A stretch of 64,000 nt of DNA from Lachnospiraceae bacterium. Its GTDB lineage: Bacteria; Bacillota; Clostridia; Lachnospirales; Lachnospiraceae. The translations under genes were made by a program, and so were the position numbers. Below, piece after piece: positions 1 to 8,205 of this stretch. The notes under the pieces are model-generated. The model worked only from the letters and a program-made list of their open reading frames with translations. It ran no database searches and had not been told where the DNA came from. Where the stretch lies: contig JAAUZJ010000030.1 in NCBI GenBank assembly GCA_014804695.1, positions 62,001 through 126,000 on the forward strand. Direction: 5' to 3'. Position 1 is the stretch's first letter; every line of letters starts with the position of its first letter.

Positions 1-216
1 GACATGGTTAATCTTCAGATGGGTATGGCGATTGGCCAGCAGATGGTGAACCAGATGGGACAGAACCAGAATAATGGTTCTCAGAATGGTTTTGCAGGGA
101 ATAACGCCGCAGGAGCATCACAGGCGAATGGAGCAGGTCCTAAATTCTGTCCGAATTGCGGAACTCCTACAACCGGAATGAAATTCTGTGGTAATTGCGG
201 GAACCAGTTATTTTAG
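1..216 (+). CDS. C-terminal end of a zinc-ribbon protein (5' partial)
   Basis: The reading frame is open from base 1, so the gene starts outside the window and only about 71 residues are visible. The visible part is a Gln/Asn/Gly/Met-rich linker followed by a C-terminal zinc ribbon with two CxxC-type pairs (CPNCG and CGNCG). Such a short ribbon after a low-complexity linker is common at the end of SPFH-domain or virion-core-like proteins of Clostridia, but the defining N-terminal domain is missing here, so that is only a suggestion. The stop lies 63 bp before the pcrA start. Confidence 0.5.
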   Translation, partial: DMVNLQMGMAIGQQMVNQMGQNQNNGSQNGFAGNNAAGASQANGAGPKFCPNCGTPTTGMKFCGNCGNQLF

Positions 217-279
217 GATTGGTATATTAAGAATTATGTCGCATTTGGTTTGCGGGCAGCAGGAAGGTCACATTATTGC

Positions 280-2721
280 ATGAGCATTTATGATACTTTG
301 AATGAACAACAGAAGAAGGCGGTTTTTACCACTACTGGTCCGGTACTTATACTGGCTGGGGCAGGAAGTGGAAAGACACGTGCTCTTACGCATAGGGTTG
401 CATATTTAATTGAAGAGGAAGGCGTTTCCCCTACTAATATTCTTGCAATTACTTTTACAAATAAGGCCGCGGGAGAAATGAAGGAACGTGTAAATCAGCT
501 TGTTGGTTTTGGTTCCGAGCAGATATGGGTATCTACATTTCACTCTACATGCGTCAGAATTCTTAGACGGTACATAGATAGATTAGGATTTGATAATAAT
601 TTCACAATTTATGATACGGATGACCAGAAGGGAATTATTAAGGAAGTCTGCAAGAAACTTGAGATTGATACGAAGATGCTTAAAGAACGTACCATCATGA
701 GTGCGATTTCTTCCGCCAAGGACGAACTGATTTCTCCTACGGAGTATGAAATGCAGGCTCTTGGAGATTATAATGCAGGCAGGATAGCCAAAGCATATAA
801 GGAATATCAGGCAACGCTTAGAAAAAATAATGCACTGGACTTTGATGACCTTATCTTTAAGACCGTAGAGTTGTTTAAGGCAAATCCTGATGTATTAGAG
901 TCTTATCAGAATCGTTTTCGTTATATTATGGTGGATGAGTATCAGGATACCAATACATCACAATTTGAATTGATCAGGTTATTGGCGGACAAATACAGAA
1001 ATTTGTGCGTAGTGGGTGATGACGATCAATCGATTTATAAGTTTCGCGGCGCAAACATACGTAATATTCTTGACTTTGAAAAAGTTTATACGGAGGCCTG
1101 TGTAATTAAGCTGGAGCAAAATTACCGTTCCACCCAGAATGTGTTAGATGCAGCTAATGCTGTGATTCAGAATAACGTCGCACGTAAAAACAAGGCGCTT
1201 TGGACCGATAAGAAAGACGGTTCTCTGCTGCATTTTCACCAATTTGATACGGCTTATGACGAAGCAGAGTATATTGCGGATAATGTACGTGAAAAGAAGC
1301 GGGAGGATATTGCCGATTACGGCGAGTGTGCGGTGCTTTACCGTACTAATGCGCAGTCCCGTATGCTTGAGGAACGCTTTATCATGAAAGGGATTCCCTA
1401 TCAGGTTGTGGGGGGAGTGAACTTTTATTCAAGAAAAGAAATCAAAGATATTCTGGCATATTTAAAGACTATTGACAACGGCAGGGATGATGTTGCCGTT
1501 AAGCGTATAATAAACGTACCCAAAAGAGGTATAGGAGCAACTACCATACTCAGGGTTCAGGAATATGCAAATGAGCGTAACATTAGTTTCTATGATGCGC
1601 TTAGGGAAGCGGACCAGATTATGACAATCGGCAAAAGTGCGGTTAAATTAAAGCCTTTTGTGACAATGATACAGGCTTTCAGAAGCAAACTGGAATTTTT
1701 TAATCTGGAAGATTTGATAAAAGATATATTGGAAACAACAGGATATGTGAGGGAATTGGAGAATTCCGATACGGAGGATGCCGAAGACCGGATTGAAAAT
1801 ATTGATGAGCTTCTAAGTAAGGCGGTCGCTTATGAAAAAGCGCATGAGGAAGCGAATTTAAGCGAATTTTTGGAAGAGGTTGCATTGGTTGCGGATATTG
1901 ATCAGGTTGAGGGCGACAATAATAAGGTTCTGCTTATGACCTTACATAGTGCAAAGGGCTTGGAATTTTCACATGTGTATCTGGCAGGAATGGAAGACGG
2001 AGTTTTCCCAAGTTATATGACAATCGTGTCAGATAATCCGGAGGATGTGGAGGAGGAGAGGCGACTTGCGTATGTGGGAATTACAAGAGCCAAAGACGAT
2101 CTGACAATTACCTGCGCAAGACAGCGTATGATACGCGGAGAAACGCAGTACAATCCGGTCAGTCGTTTTGTCAAAGAGATTCCGCCGCTGTTGTTGGATC
2201 ATAAGCTGCCGGAGCCAAAGTATAAAAGCTATGAGGCTCATGATGATGACTTCTCAGGACGAAATTCTTTTAAGGCGAAACCTTATGAGGCAAGGCAGAG
2301 CGGAACGATACAAACTAAGACAGCACAAGCCGGGACAGTACAATTTTCTGAAGCCGGATATAGAAAGACCGAAAATGTATATAAAAGGCAGTTTGGTAAG
2401 GATGCTGATACGATTTTTGATAAGCCCAAAGTCTCTGCAAGGCCAAAGGCAGTGCTAAAACCCAAACGTACGGCATATGAAGACCAGCCCTATATTACTC
2501 GGGCGGCGGCGCAGATAAAAGAGCAGTCACAAGGTGCGGCTTCAAGCTCTGGCTCATCTCTTGGATATGGACAGGGAGACAGGGTAAAGCACTTAAAATA
2601 CGGTGAAGGTACCGTAATGAAAATCGAGTCAGGACCAAGGGATTATCAGGTGACGGTAGTGTTTGACGAGGTTGGACAGAAAATCATGTACGCCGGTTTT
2701 GCCAAGCTAAAGAAGGTTTAA
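280..2721 (+). CDS. pcrA: ATP-dependent DNA helicase PcrA/UvrD (superfamily 1A)
   Basis: A 3'-5' DNA helicase for nucleotide excision repair and clearing of recombination intermediates. Visible motifs are the Q-motif region LNEQQKKAV at residues 7-15, Walker A AGAGSGKT at 26-33, Walker B/motif II VDEYQDTN near 218, motif III VVGDDDQSIYKFRGA, motif IV QNYRST, motif V TLHSAKGLEF and motif VI VGITRAK. The basic linker and the last ~50 residues (GDRVKHLKYGEGTV...) match the Tudor-like C-terminal domain of PcrA. The frame extends back to a TTG at 250, but ATG 280 has an AGGAAGG site 12 bp upstream and starts where the family normally does, giving 813 residues. The transposon lies 24 bp after the stop, with no native terminator between. 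Confidence 0.95.
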   Translation: MSIYDTLNEQQKKAVFTTTGPVLILAGAGSGKTRALTHRVAYLIEEEGVSPTNILAITFTNKAAGEMKERVNQLVGFGSEQIWVSTFHSTCVRILRRYIDRLGFDNNFTIYDTDDQKGIIKEVCKKLEIDTKMLKERTIMSAISSAKDELISPTEYEMQALGDYNAGRIAKAYKEYQATLRKNNALDFDDLIFKTVELFKANPDVLESYQNRFRYIMVDEYQDTNTSQFELIRLLADKYRNLCVVGDDDQSIYKFRGANIRNILDFEKVYTEACVIKLEQNYRSTQNVLDAANAVIQNNVARKNKALWTDKKDGSLLHFHQFDTAYDEAEYIADNVREKKREDIADYGECAVLYRTNAQSRMLEERFIMKGIPYQVVGGVNFYSRKEIKDILAYLKTIDNGRDDVAVKRIINVPKRGIGATTILRVQEYANERNISFYDALREADQIMTIGKSAVKLKPFVTMIQAFRSKLEFFNLEDLIKDILETTGYVRELENSDTEDAEDRIENIDELLSKAVAYEKAHEEANLSEFLEEVALVADIDQVEGDNNKVLLMTLHSAKGLEFSHVYLAGMEDGVFPSYMTIVSDNPEDVEEERRLAYVGITRAKDDLTITCARQRMIRGETQYNPVSRFVKEIPPLLLDHKLPEPKYKSYEAHDDDFSGRNSFKAKPYEARQSGTIQTKTAQAGTVQFSEAGYRKTENVYKRQFGKDADTIFDKPKVSARPKAVLKPKRTAYEDQPYITRAAAQIKEQSQGAASSSGSSLGYGQGDRVKHLKYGEGTVMKIESGPRDYQVTVVFDEVGQKIMYAGFAKLKKV

Positions 2722-2737
2722 ATCAGATTAATAATAA

Positions 2738-2745
2738 AAACATAA
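2738..2745. repeat. Target site duplication, left copy
   Basis: AAACATAA directly before the left inverted repeat. It is identical to 8363-8370 directly after the right inverted repeat. It lies in the AT-rich spacer behind pcrA. Confidence 0.9.
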
Positions 2746-2773
2746 CTCCCTTTTCGGAATTGTGTACCCAGTG
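2746..2773 (+). repeat. Left terminal inverted repeat of the transposon
   Basis: Begins CTCCCTTTTCGGAA. It matches the reverse complement of 8335-8362 at 24 of 28 positions, with the first 14 bases identical. The mismatches are at positions 15, 16, 21 and 26. Confidence 0.9.
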
Positions 2774-2865
2774 AAAATGAGCCTATAAATATACATTTCT
2801 GATGTATAAAAATTCATTTTGGTGATTGAGATATTCTATAAGTTTCAAATTGCGAGAATATTTAG

Positions 2866-2901
2866 TAAGCCTATCAACAGCCAGTTGGTGGGCTTATTTT
2901 T
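2866..2901 (+). terminator. Hairpin with T-run inside the transposon left end
   Basis: A 13-bp stem (TAAGCCTATCAAC with GTTGGTGGGCTTA, two G-U pairs) is followed by TTTTT. It lies between the left end and the first transposase start. It probably stops readthrough from pcrA from driving the transposase, as insertion sequences often do. Confidence 0.6.
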
Positions 2902-2952
2902 ATGCTTGAAGAACATTTGATAATGTGAATTTTTATTGAAAGGGGTTATGTT

Positions 2953-4194
2953 ATGGCATTATCAGATGAAACTTTAGAGCAGATAGTATCTAATCTGACA
3001 CCAGAAGAAAGGGAACAGCTGTTTTCTCAGTTAGGCAGACAGATTCAACAGGATAAAAAGGACATATCCGAGGGAAAAGAGCCTTTGTCACCTTCTAATA
3101 AGCCTAAAAGGACAAAAGACATATACGGAAACGATAACATTTATAGCTGTGTTTATTGTGGAAGTACCAAATTGAAATCTCATGGTGTTACATCAGCAGG
3201 AAATCAAAGATACATATGTAAAAGTTGTGGTAAGACATTTACAGAAAATCATGGTTCAGCTATGAGATATTCTCACATTGATAAAGATACATGGCTTGAT
3301 ATTTTAAGAGGAATCATAAACAACCACAGTACCACAGTAATAGCCAGAGACACTGGTTTAGTTCCAAGTACAGTCTGGTTATGCAAACAAAAAGTGTGTA
3401 ACGCTATCAAAGATATGTACGGATACAACGATCTGTTCAATGGCGTTGGTGAAGCTGATGAATATTACTGCCGTGCAGCATTCAAAGGTAAAAGGGATGC
3501 AGAATTTTTCATATATACACTAAGAAGAATGCCCCGTCACCATAGAAACAGACAAGAGAAAATAGACTGGCTCATAAAGAACAATTTATATGACAGACTT
3601 TCGACAGAAGAACCCGATTATTTAGCAGAATTATTATCTGATGATACCAAAATGAAAAGAGGAATAAGCAACGAGCAGATTTGTATTTTAACATTAGTTG
3701 ACCAGAACAACACATTATACCTTGAACCAGTATCAGTCGGAAGATTAGAAAAAGCAATGGCAAAATCAAAGCTAAAACAAAAGTTTAATGGAGATAACAA
3801 TATATTAGTTACTGATGACCATAAAGCCTATGACAGAATCATGTATGGAACAGGCGTAAAACATCAAGTAGTTCCCGCCAACGAGCATAAGAAATCAAAA
3901 TATAACCTTGCAAAAGTAAACAGTGTCCATAGCTTATTGACTGGCTATATGGATAGATTCAGCGGAAGGGTTTATACAACCAAATATTTAGACCTTACGC
4001 TTATGCTATTCTGGTGGCTGTTCAAATACAAAGATTATTCTACAGAACAAAAAGCACAAGCACTATACAAAATAATGATAGACGAAATCCCAGATTTAGA
4101 CGCAAAAGAACGAGTTGACCTTGTGACCATGGATAAGATAACAAACAGAGAAATTACTTTAGATACCAAAGGTCAATTTCCAACAAAACTATGA
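2953..4194 (+). CDS. IS1595/IS1-like transposase A (zinc ribbon + DDE-type)
   Basis: A 413-residue transposase. An N-terminal region that starts ALSDETLEQIVSNL leads to a zinc ribbon at about 56-84 (CVYCGS ... YICKSCGKTF), then a helix-turn-helix-like stretch. The catalytic region has GEADEYY as the likely first Asp, FFIYTLRRMPRHHRNR, VTDDHKAY as the second Asp, and VNSVHSLL followed by TKYLDLTLMLFWW around the third catalytic position. The third catalytic residue (Asn, His or Glu) cannot be fixed by eye. AAAGGGG lies 8 bp before ATG 2953. A strong terminator follows, so this gene is a separate transcript from the nuclease/transposase B pair. It is full length, unbroken, and clearly related to but different from transposase B. 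Confidence 0.88.
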   Translation: MALSDETLEQIVSNLTPEEREQLFSQLGRQIQQDKKDISEGKEPLSPSNKPKRTKDIYGNDNIYSCVYCGSTKLKSHGVTSAGNQRYICKSCGKTFTENHGSAMRYSHIDKDTWLDILRGIINNHSTTVIARDTGLVPSTVWLCKQKVCNAIKDMYGYNDLFNGVGEADEYYCRAAFKGKRDAEFFIYTLRRMPRHHRNRQEKIDWLIKNNLYDRLSTEEPDYLAELLSDDTKMKRGISNEQICILTLVDQNNTLYLEPVSVGRLEKAMAKSKLKQKFNGDNNILVTDDHKAYDRIMYGTGVKHQVVPANEHKKSKYNLAKVNSVHSLLTGYMDRFSGRVYTTKYLDLTLMLFWWLFKYKDYSTEQKAQALYKIMIDEIPDLDAKERVDLVTMDKITNREITLDTKGQFPTKL

Positions 4195-4202
4195 TAATTA
4201 TG

Positions 4203-4244
4203 TTGAGCCTGTTAGAAACACTATCTGACAGGCTCAATTTTTTT
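4203..4244 (+). terminator. Intrinsic terminator of transposase A
   Basis: A 14-bp stem (TTGAGCCTGTTAGA with TCTGACAGGCTCAA, one G-U pair), a 7-nt loop and a run of seven T. It starts 8 bp after the transposase A stop. Confidence 0.9.
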
Positions 4245-4376
4245 AATGCAAGGATACGTATGGTCATACAATATAGATTTTTTGAGGCGCTATATACGTG
4301 AAAATAGGCATTGGAGTATATGCAGTATCTTTAAAAATTCAAGCTACAGAAATTTTTGAAAAATGGAGGTATGCAT

Positions 4377-5141
4377 ATGCGTAGTGCGGTAGACATTGGT
4401 GTAGGGTTTGAGGAGTTAGTAGTTAAGATGTTGAAGACATATGGACTGGAGGCATACAGGACTAACAAGACCAACATACATGACCCTGAAGGTTATAAAC
4501 ATGGCTTTGATGGTGGTGTAGACATTATTGCCACGTTCCAGACGTCCCTAAAAAAGGACAGAGATTTTGTTTTCTTCATACAGTGCAAGTGTCAGAAGCA
4601 ACCATTGGAGAAGTCAGCTATATCAGAGGTTTATGCAGGCATGCATTTCAGAAAAGGCTTTGGAGATTCCAGTATACCTGTAGTAATTGCCACATGTGAA
4701 ACATCACAGGAGACCATGCAGTATGCCAAGGAATTGGGCGTTGAATTATTCTTAACCGCAGAGGCTAATATAGTGAGGAATGCAGACCAGACCTTCAAAG
4801 TGCCCTATGGGAATTATGGTATTCTGACAAAAGTGTTATTATATCAGCGTACTAAAGACATGGTATGGTTAGATACATTACCATCAAATGGGAACTTGCT
4901 GTCAAATGTGTCAATGACAGAACAGTTATTGGCTGATACTAAAGCAGATTATGACAAGGCGCAGTCTTATATGGATAGTGCGGACAGTCTGGAACGCAAG
5001 GCAAGGGAACAAAGGCAAAAAGCCCTTGATATCCAGAGATACGCAGCATACAGGGCAATACAAGCCAATAGTTTAGCGAATAACAGTAAAGAGAACCATA
5101 CAAAAAAGGAGAAGCCAACAGTCATTGAGGATTCTGGATAG
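4377..5141 (+). CDS. Mrr_cat-like PD-(D/E)XK nuclease inside the transposon
   Basis: A 254-residue protein resembling the catalytic domain of Mrr-type restriction endonucleases. Seen: an N-terminal GVGFEELVVKML helix with the conserved Glu, then GFDGGVDIIA carrying the catalytic Asp near residue 51, and the FIQCKCQ strand with the (Q/E)xK element near 70-75. The conserved ISEVYAGMHF helix follows, so the active site looks intact. The C-terminal third is charged and probably coiled (KADYDKAQSYMDSADSLERKAREQ...). GGAGG lies 7 bp before ATG 4377, preferred over the earlier in-frame TTG 4356 and ATG 4371. It ends 23 bp before transposase B, so the two are probably co-transcribed. It could be a transposition partner (compare TnsA, another nuclease-fold protein), or a cargo restriction or defence enzyme. 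The nuclease call is firm; its role is inference. Confidence 0.8.
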   Translation: MRSAVDIGVGFEELVVKMLKTYGLEAYRTNKTNIHDPEGYKHGFDGGVDIIATFQTSLKKDRDFVFFIQCKCQKQPLEKSAISEVYAGMHFRKGFGDSSIPVVIATCETSQETMQYAKELGVELFLTAEANIVRNADQTFKVPYGNYGILTKVLLYQRTKDMVWLDTLPSNGNLLSNVSMTEQLLADTKADYDKAQSYMDSADSLERKAREQRQKALDIQRYAAYRAIQANSLANNSKENHTKKEKPTVIEDSG

Positions 5142-5164
5142 CCGGAAAGTTAGAGGAGATATTA

Positions 5165-6436
5165 TTGAGGTTCCTTGCTGACAGTCAAAATTATTCCGAT
5201 TGGCTCAGAGGAATCGACAAACTGACCCAAGACCAGAAAGAAGTCCTCTTTGAAAGGCTAAAATCTGAACTGGGAAACAGTGTAAGAAAAGCTAATAATA
5301 CAGTTGAATTAAAAGTTGAAAGCACTGTAGTTACAAAAGAAATTTCCAGAATAAGGGAGATAGCAGACAAACCTACAAGCCCTATTGAGTGTTGTCTCCA
5401 TTGTGGCAGTACCCGTATCAAGAAACATGGCAAGACCAGAGGCGGTGTGACCAGATACATATGTAAAGATTGTAAAAAGACCTTTTCCGAGAATTATGGT
5501 CTGATAACCCATTACAGTCATTTGGACAACTGGCAGTGGTTAGCAATTATACAGGGTGTCGTATTGCATTTGTCAATTACAGATATTGCAAAGAATATAG
5601 GAACATCAAAAAGCACAGCCTGGTCATGCAGATTAAAGATTTATAAGACCATAGAGAGCATCTATGGACATTCCGACACATTCAATAATATTGTTGAGGT
5701 TGACGGAAAATATGAGCGACTGTCATTTAAGGGATGCAAGGATAAGGAGTTCTTTATAGATACCTTAAAAAGAATGCCCCGACACCACAGGAGCAGAAAA
5801 GAACGTACCGAATATCTGGACAGTTGTAACAAATATAGGGAACTATTTGAGAATAACCCAAGCTTATTAAAAGAAATGATATATCATAGTCAGAAACGAA
5901 TGGATGGCACCAGAACCATTGACAAGAACCACCAACACATTTGTATTCTGACAGCGATAGACCGAAGTAATAACATTTATATTGAGCCTGTTACTTCTGG
6001 AACAGCTAATTCTATAGATGTTTACAACAAGCTACATGAAAGAATATCTAATGACGCAGTACGTGTGACAGATGACCACCGCAGTTATAAGTATTTTGTC
6101 AGAACAGAAAGGATTGAGCATATACAAATTACAGGAGGTACATACACAAGTGGAGCCTATAGTTTGAGCCGTGTAAACAGTCTGCATAGTGCCATGGATA
6201 AGTTTATAAGCAAGGATATGGAGCGTAAACCGGCTACAAAATATCTGGACTTATATTTGATGATGTTCTGGTGGTTACAAAAGAATAAAGACCTAAGTCA
6301 GACGCAAATGTCAGAGTTGCTGTTTAATATCATGACAGGTCATGTTGATTGCCATATGCGGGCAAATATGATCCCAGTGACCATTGATGATTTAGTAGGC
6401 AGACCTTTACCAATAGATACAAAGGGATTCTTTTAA
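5165..6436 (+). CDS. IS1595/IS1-like transposase B (zinc ribbon + DDE-type)
   Basis: A 423-residue paralogue of transposase A. It has a zinc ribbon at about 76-104 (CLHCGS ... YICKDCKKTF), EVDGKYERLSFKGCKDKEFF with the first Asp, the shared RMPRHHRSRK segment, VTDDHRSY as the second Asp, and VNSLHSAMDKF before TKYLDLYLMMFWW. The likely start is the TTG at 5165: AGAGGAGAT sits just upstream and no in-frame ATG precedes the ribbon. It lies 23 bp behind the nuclease gene. The two transposases differ along most of their length, so they are old paralogues and not a recent duplication. Both keep their catalytic Asp residues, so both may be active. Confidence 0.87.
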   Translation: MRFLADSQNYSDWLRGIDKLTQDQKEVLFERLKSELGNSVRKANNTVELKVESTVVTKEISRIREIADKPTSPIECCLHCGSTRIKKHGKTRGGVTRYICKDCKKTFSENYGLITHYSHLDNWQWLAIIQGVVLHLSITDIAKNIGTSKSTAWSCRLKIYKTIESIYGHSDTFNNIVEVDGKYERLSFKGCKDKEFFIDTLKRMPRHHRSRKERTEYLDSCNKYRELFENNPSLLKEMIYHSQKRMDGTRTIDKNHQHICILTAIDRSNNIYIEPVTSGTANSIDVYNKLHERISNDAVRVTDDHRSYKYFVRTERIEHIQITGGTYTSGAYSLSRVNSLHSAMDKFISKDMERKPATKYLDLYLMMFWWLQKNKDLSQTQMSELLFNIMTGHVDCHMRANMIPVTIDDLVGRPLPIDTKGFF

Positions 6437-6460
6437 ACAGAACTGTCAGACAACGGGGAG

Positions 6461-6486
6461 TAGTCGGAAACAATTCCGACTATTTC
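6461..6486 (+). terminator. Hairpin after transposase B
   Basis: A 9-bp perfect stem (TAGTCGGAA, loop ACAA, TTCCGACTA) followed by TTTCC. The T-run is weak, so termination may be partial. Confidence 0.5.
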
Positions 6487-6493
6487 CTATGCA

Positions 6494-6522
6494 TTGAAAT
6501 ATGCAATAAAATATAGTATGAT
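6494..6522 (+). promoter_or_regulatory. Promoter of the transposon cargo genes
   Basis: TTGAAA at 6494-6499, a 17-bp spacer, and TATGAT at 6517-6522. It lies behind the transposase B hairpin and 33 bp before the first cargo gene, so the cargo probably has its own transcript. Confidence 0.6.
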
Positions 6523-6554
6523 ATAAAATATAATTTTTAAAGAAGGAGTTAACA

Positions 6555-6911
6555 ATGAGGCAGAACACAATATTTTGGCTTGTTTTATCTGTAGCGATTA
6601 TGCTGTTATTGCCATGGATGGCAGTAACTTTTGTAAAAGGCGATGGAGGTATGGCCGCCTGTTTCATTTTATTTTTTGCTGTAAATCCAATGTATTTTGT
6701 TATTATAGGTGCTTTTGCAGGAAAAAATAGTAAACAGTTGTGGTATTTACCAGTTATTTCAGCAGTACTGTTTTTATTAGGAACATGGATTTTCTTTGAC
6801 ATGGGAGAAACAGCGTTTATATTATATGCAGGGATATATCTTGTTTTAGGGGTTCTTGCTATGTTAATTTCTATGGTTATCAATAAAAAACCCTTTTACT
6901 TTTCGTGTTGA
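6555..6911 (+). CDS. Small polytopic membrane protein (transposon cargo)
   Basis: A 118-residue hydrophobic protein with about four predicted membrane segments: WLVLSVAIMLLLPWMAV, ACFILFFAVNPMYFVIIGAF, WYLPVISAVLFLLGTWIFF and FILYAGIYLVLGVLAMLI. It ends in a short basic tail. AAGGAG lies 7 bp before the ATG. I do not recognise the family. It is the first gene after the cargo promoter and lies within the element's ends, so it moves with it. Immunity or stress-related membrane functions are possible but nothing in the sequence shows this. Confidence 0.65.
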   Translation: MRQNTIFWLVLSVAIMLLLPWMAVTFVKGDGGMAACFILFFAVNPMYFVIIGAFAGKNSKQLWYLPVISAVLFLLGTWIFFDMGETAFILYAGIYLVLGVLAMLISMVINKKPFYFSC

Positions 6912-7007
6912 TGGGTAAACGCTTTGCCAATTTCACTATATTATTTGTTCTGAATAAATATTGGGGATAGAATAAACAGCACAGAAACTTATTGACTGGA
7001 GGGCGAA

Positions 7008-7190
7008 ATGAAAGATAAAGAAAAAATTGCATTTTATTGTTATTTAGTTGCATCCATTTGCTTTTTTATCAGTGCTATTATCAATTTTTTTAGTAGTGAA
7101 ACAAAATATTTGTCTGTTACACATCTTTGCTTGGGGGCAGCATTCTTATGCCTGGCATCAACTCATAAAAAGGATAAGGACGAAAAGTAA
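7008..7190 (+). CDS. 60-residue membrane protein (transposon cargo)
   Basis: Two hydrophobic segments (FYCYLVASICFFISAIINFF and HLCLGAAFLCLAS) with charged ends (MKDKEK and KKDKDEK). GGAGGG lies close to the ATG, which supports translation of this short frame. Family unknown. It lies 96 bp behind the 118-residue membrane protein and 24 bp before the lipoprotein. Confidence 0.6.
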   Translation: MKDKEKIAFYCYLVASICFFISAIINFFSSETKYLSVTHLCLGAAFLCLASTHKKDKDEK

Positions 7191-7214
7191 TTTCGATTCG
7201 TTAGGCGGATAACC

Positions 7215-7580
7215 ATGAAAAAGAAATTATACTGTATTATTTGTTTATATGGCCTTATTTCTATTATGCTATGTGCATGTGGGAAACAAGAATTAGCAAA
7301 TATGACCACAGAAGTTACTGATTATTATGCTTCAATCATTTGGAAAGATAAAACCTATGTTCCCTATTGTGCTATATCAGAGAAGAATCGTGGTAAACAG
7401 ATAGGCATTGTAGATGATGACGAAGACAATAGAATTTATGAGTACAAAGGCTATTCTTCCGACGAATGGATTGTCAATTCTTACATTTCTGGTCTTATGG
7501 ATGGCTCTATGTTGTACAAGGAGATTAACGTATCCGATATACCGGATGGCTTAGAATCAGAATATGAGTGGAACAACTAA
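7215..7580 (+). CDS. Small lipoprotein (transposon cargo)
   Basis: A 121-residue protein with a type II signal peptide (MKKK, a hydrophobic core, then LCAC with Cys22 as the lipid site). The mature part is acidic and has a NRGKQIGIVDDDEDN segment and YSSDEWIVNSYISG. It is probably anchored to the outer face of the membrane. Family not recognised. It is flanked by small membrane proteins on both sides, 24 bp and 18 bp away, which suggests one transcript and perhaps one membrane complex. Confidence 0.65.
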   Translation: MKKKLYCIICLYGLISIMLCACGKQELANMTTEVTDYYASIIWKDKTYVPYCAISEKNRGKQIGIVDDDEDNRIYEYKGYSSDEWIVNSYISGLMDGSMLYKEINVSDIPDGLESEYEWNN

Positions 7581-7598
7581 TTATAAGGAAGGGATATT

Positions 7599-7799
7599 AT
7601 GGATAAAAAAGCATTAAAGAAGATCCTTTTTGTGTTAAGCATCTTTTTCACAGTATTAACTTTTGTAGGAGTTGTATATGTATTGCTTAATAAAGGACAG
7701 GTTAGTGCTGGATATTCAGCAGTTCCTATGCTTTTTGCAGCATTGTTTATAACAACATATAACAAGGTAAAAAAGGATTTGGAAATGGAGAAGAAATGA
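7599..7799 (+). CDS. 66-residue membrane protein (transposon cargo)
   Basis: Two hydrophobic segments (ILFVLSIFFTVLTFVGVVYV and YSAVPMLFAALFITTY) with a basic N-terminus (MDKKALKK) and a charged C-terminus (KVKKDLEMEKK). AAGGAAGGG lies 9 bp before the ATG. Its stop overlaps the next start (ATGA), so translation is probably coupled. Family unknown. Confidence 0.6.
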   Translation: MDKKALKKILFVLSIFFTVLTFVGVVYVLLNKGQVSAGYSAVPMLFAALFITTYNKVKKDLEMEKK

Positions 7800-7987
7800 A
7801 GAAAGCTATTTTTTGGATTCAAATTGTAGTACTTATGATTCAATTTTTTTGTGTGATTTTATTAGGACTTGAAATATATGGTCATATGAATCCTGATAAC
7901 ATAACAATAGAAGCAATTATATTGGGAATAGGGCTAATCATCAATATGGTTTGCGCATTTTATAAATTGTATACAGAGAAAAAGTAA
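7796..7987 (+). CDS. 63-residue membrane protein (last transposon cargo gene)
   Basis: Two hydrophobic segments (IFWIQIVVLMIQFFCVILLG and IEAIILGIGLIINMVCAF) and a YTEKK tail. It starts in a 4-bp overlap with the previous gene, and GGAGAAG inside that gene serves as its ribosome site. A terminator follows about 45 bp later. Family unknown; length and layout resemble its partner, so the two may form a hetero-oligomer. Confidence 0.58.
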   Translation: MKKAIFWIQIVVLMIQFFCVILLGLEIYGHMNPDNITIEAIILGIGLIINMVCAFYKLYTEKK

Positions 7988-8030
7988 AAATTCTAAAATA
8001 TAAGACTTTGAGATATAGGCAAAAGGCTAC

Positions 8031-8054
8031 CCAATCAAATGGATAGCCTTTTTT
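8031..8054 (+). terminator. Terminator of the cargo genes
   Basis: AAAAGGCTACCC pairs with GGATAGCCTTTT (one mismatch) and is followed by more T. The right arm is also the first part of the 157-bp right-end repeat. Confidence 0.65.
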
Positions 8055-8197
8055 CAATTCCCAGACCAATTTTTCCCAATATTCAGTAGGCAAAATCCCA
8101 AATACAGTTGCTCAAATTGCTTGAAAATTTAGAAATGTATGAATATACAGGTTAGTTCAGGCTAATAAGCAGTGGGAACACTTTTCCGAAAAGGGAG
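8041..8197 (+). repeat. Right-end repeat, inner copy, with its own terminal inverted repeat
   Basis: 157 bp starting GGATAGCCTTTTTTC and ending in the 28-bp right inverted repeat (8170-8197). It is nearly identical to 8206-8362, with small differences around 8145-8170. No AAACATAA follows it, so it was not the end used in this insertion. Confidence 0.88.
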
Positions 8198-8205
8198 CAT
8201 CAAGC

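Noticed and set aside
2953-6436. Two separate nested insertion sequences
   Set aside because: No inverted repeats or target duplication were found between the two transposases, while one pair of ends and one duplication enclose everything.
6446-6883. A 145-codon frame on the minus strand in the transposon cargo
   Set aside because: It overlaps the four-helix membrane protein, lacks a ribosome site and has no sensible protein character.
8170-8197. Inner right inverted repeat as the true transposon end
   Set aside because: The bases after it (CATCAAGC) do not match the AAACATAA that precedes the left end.
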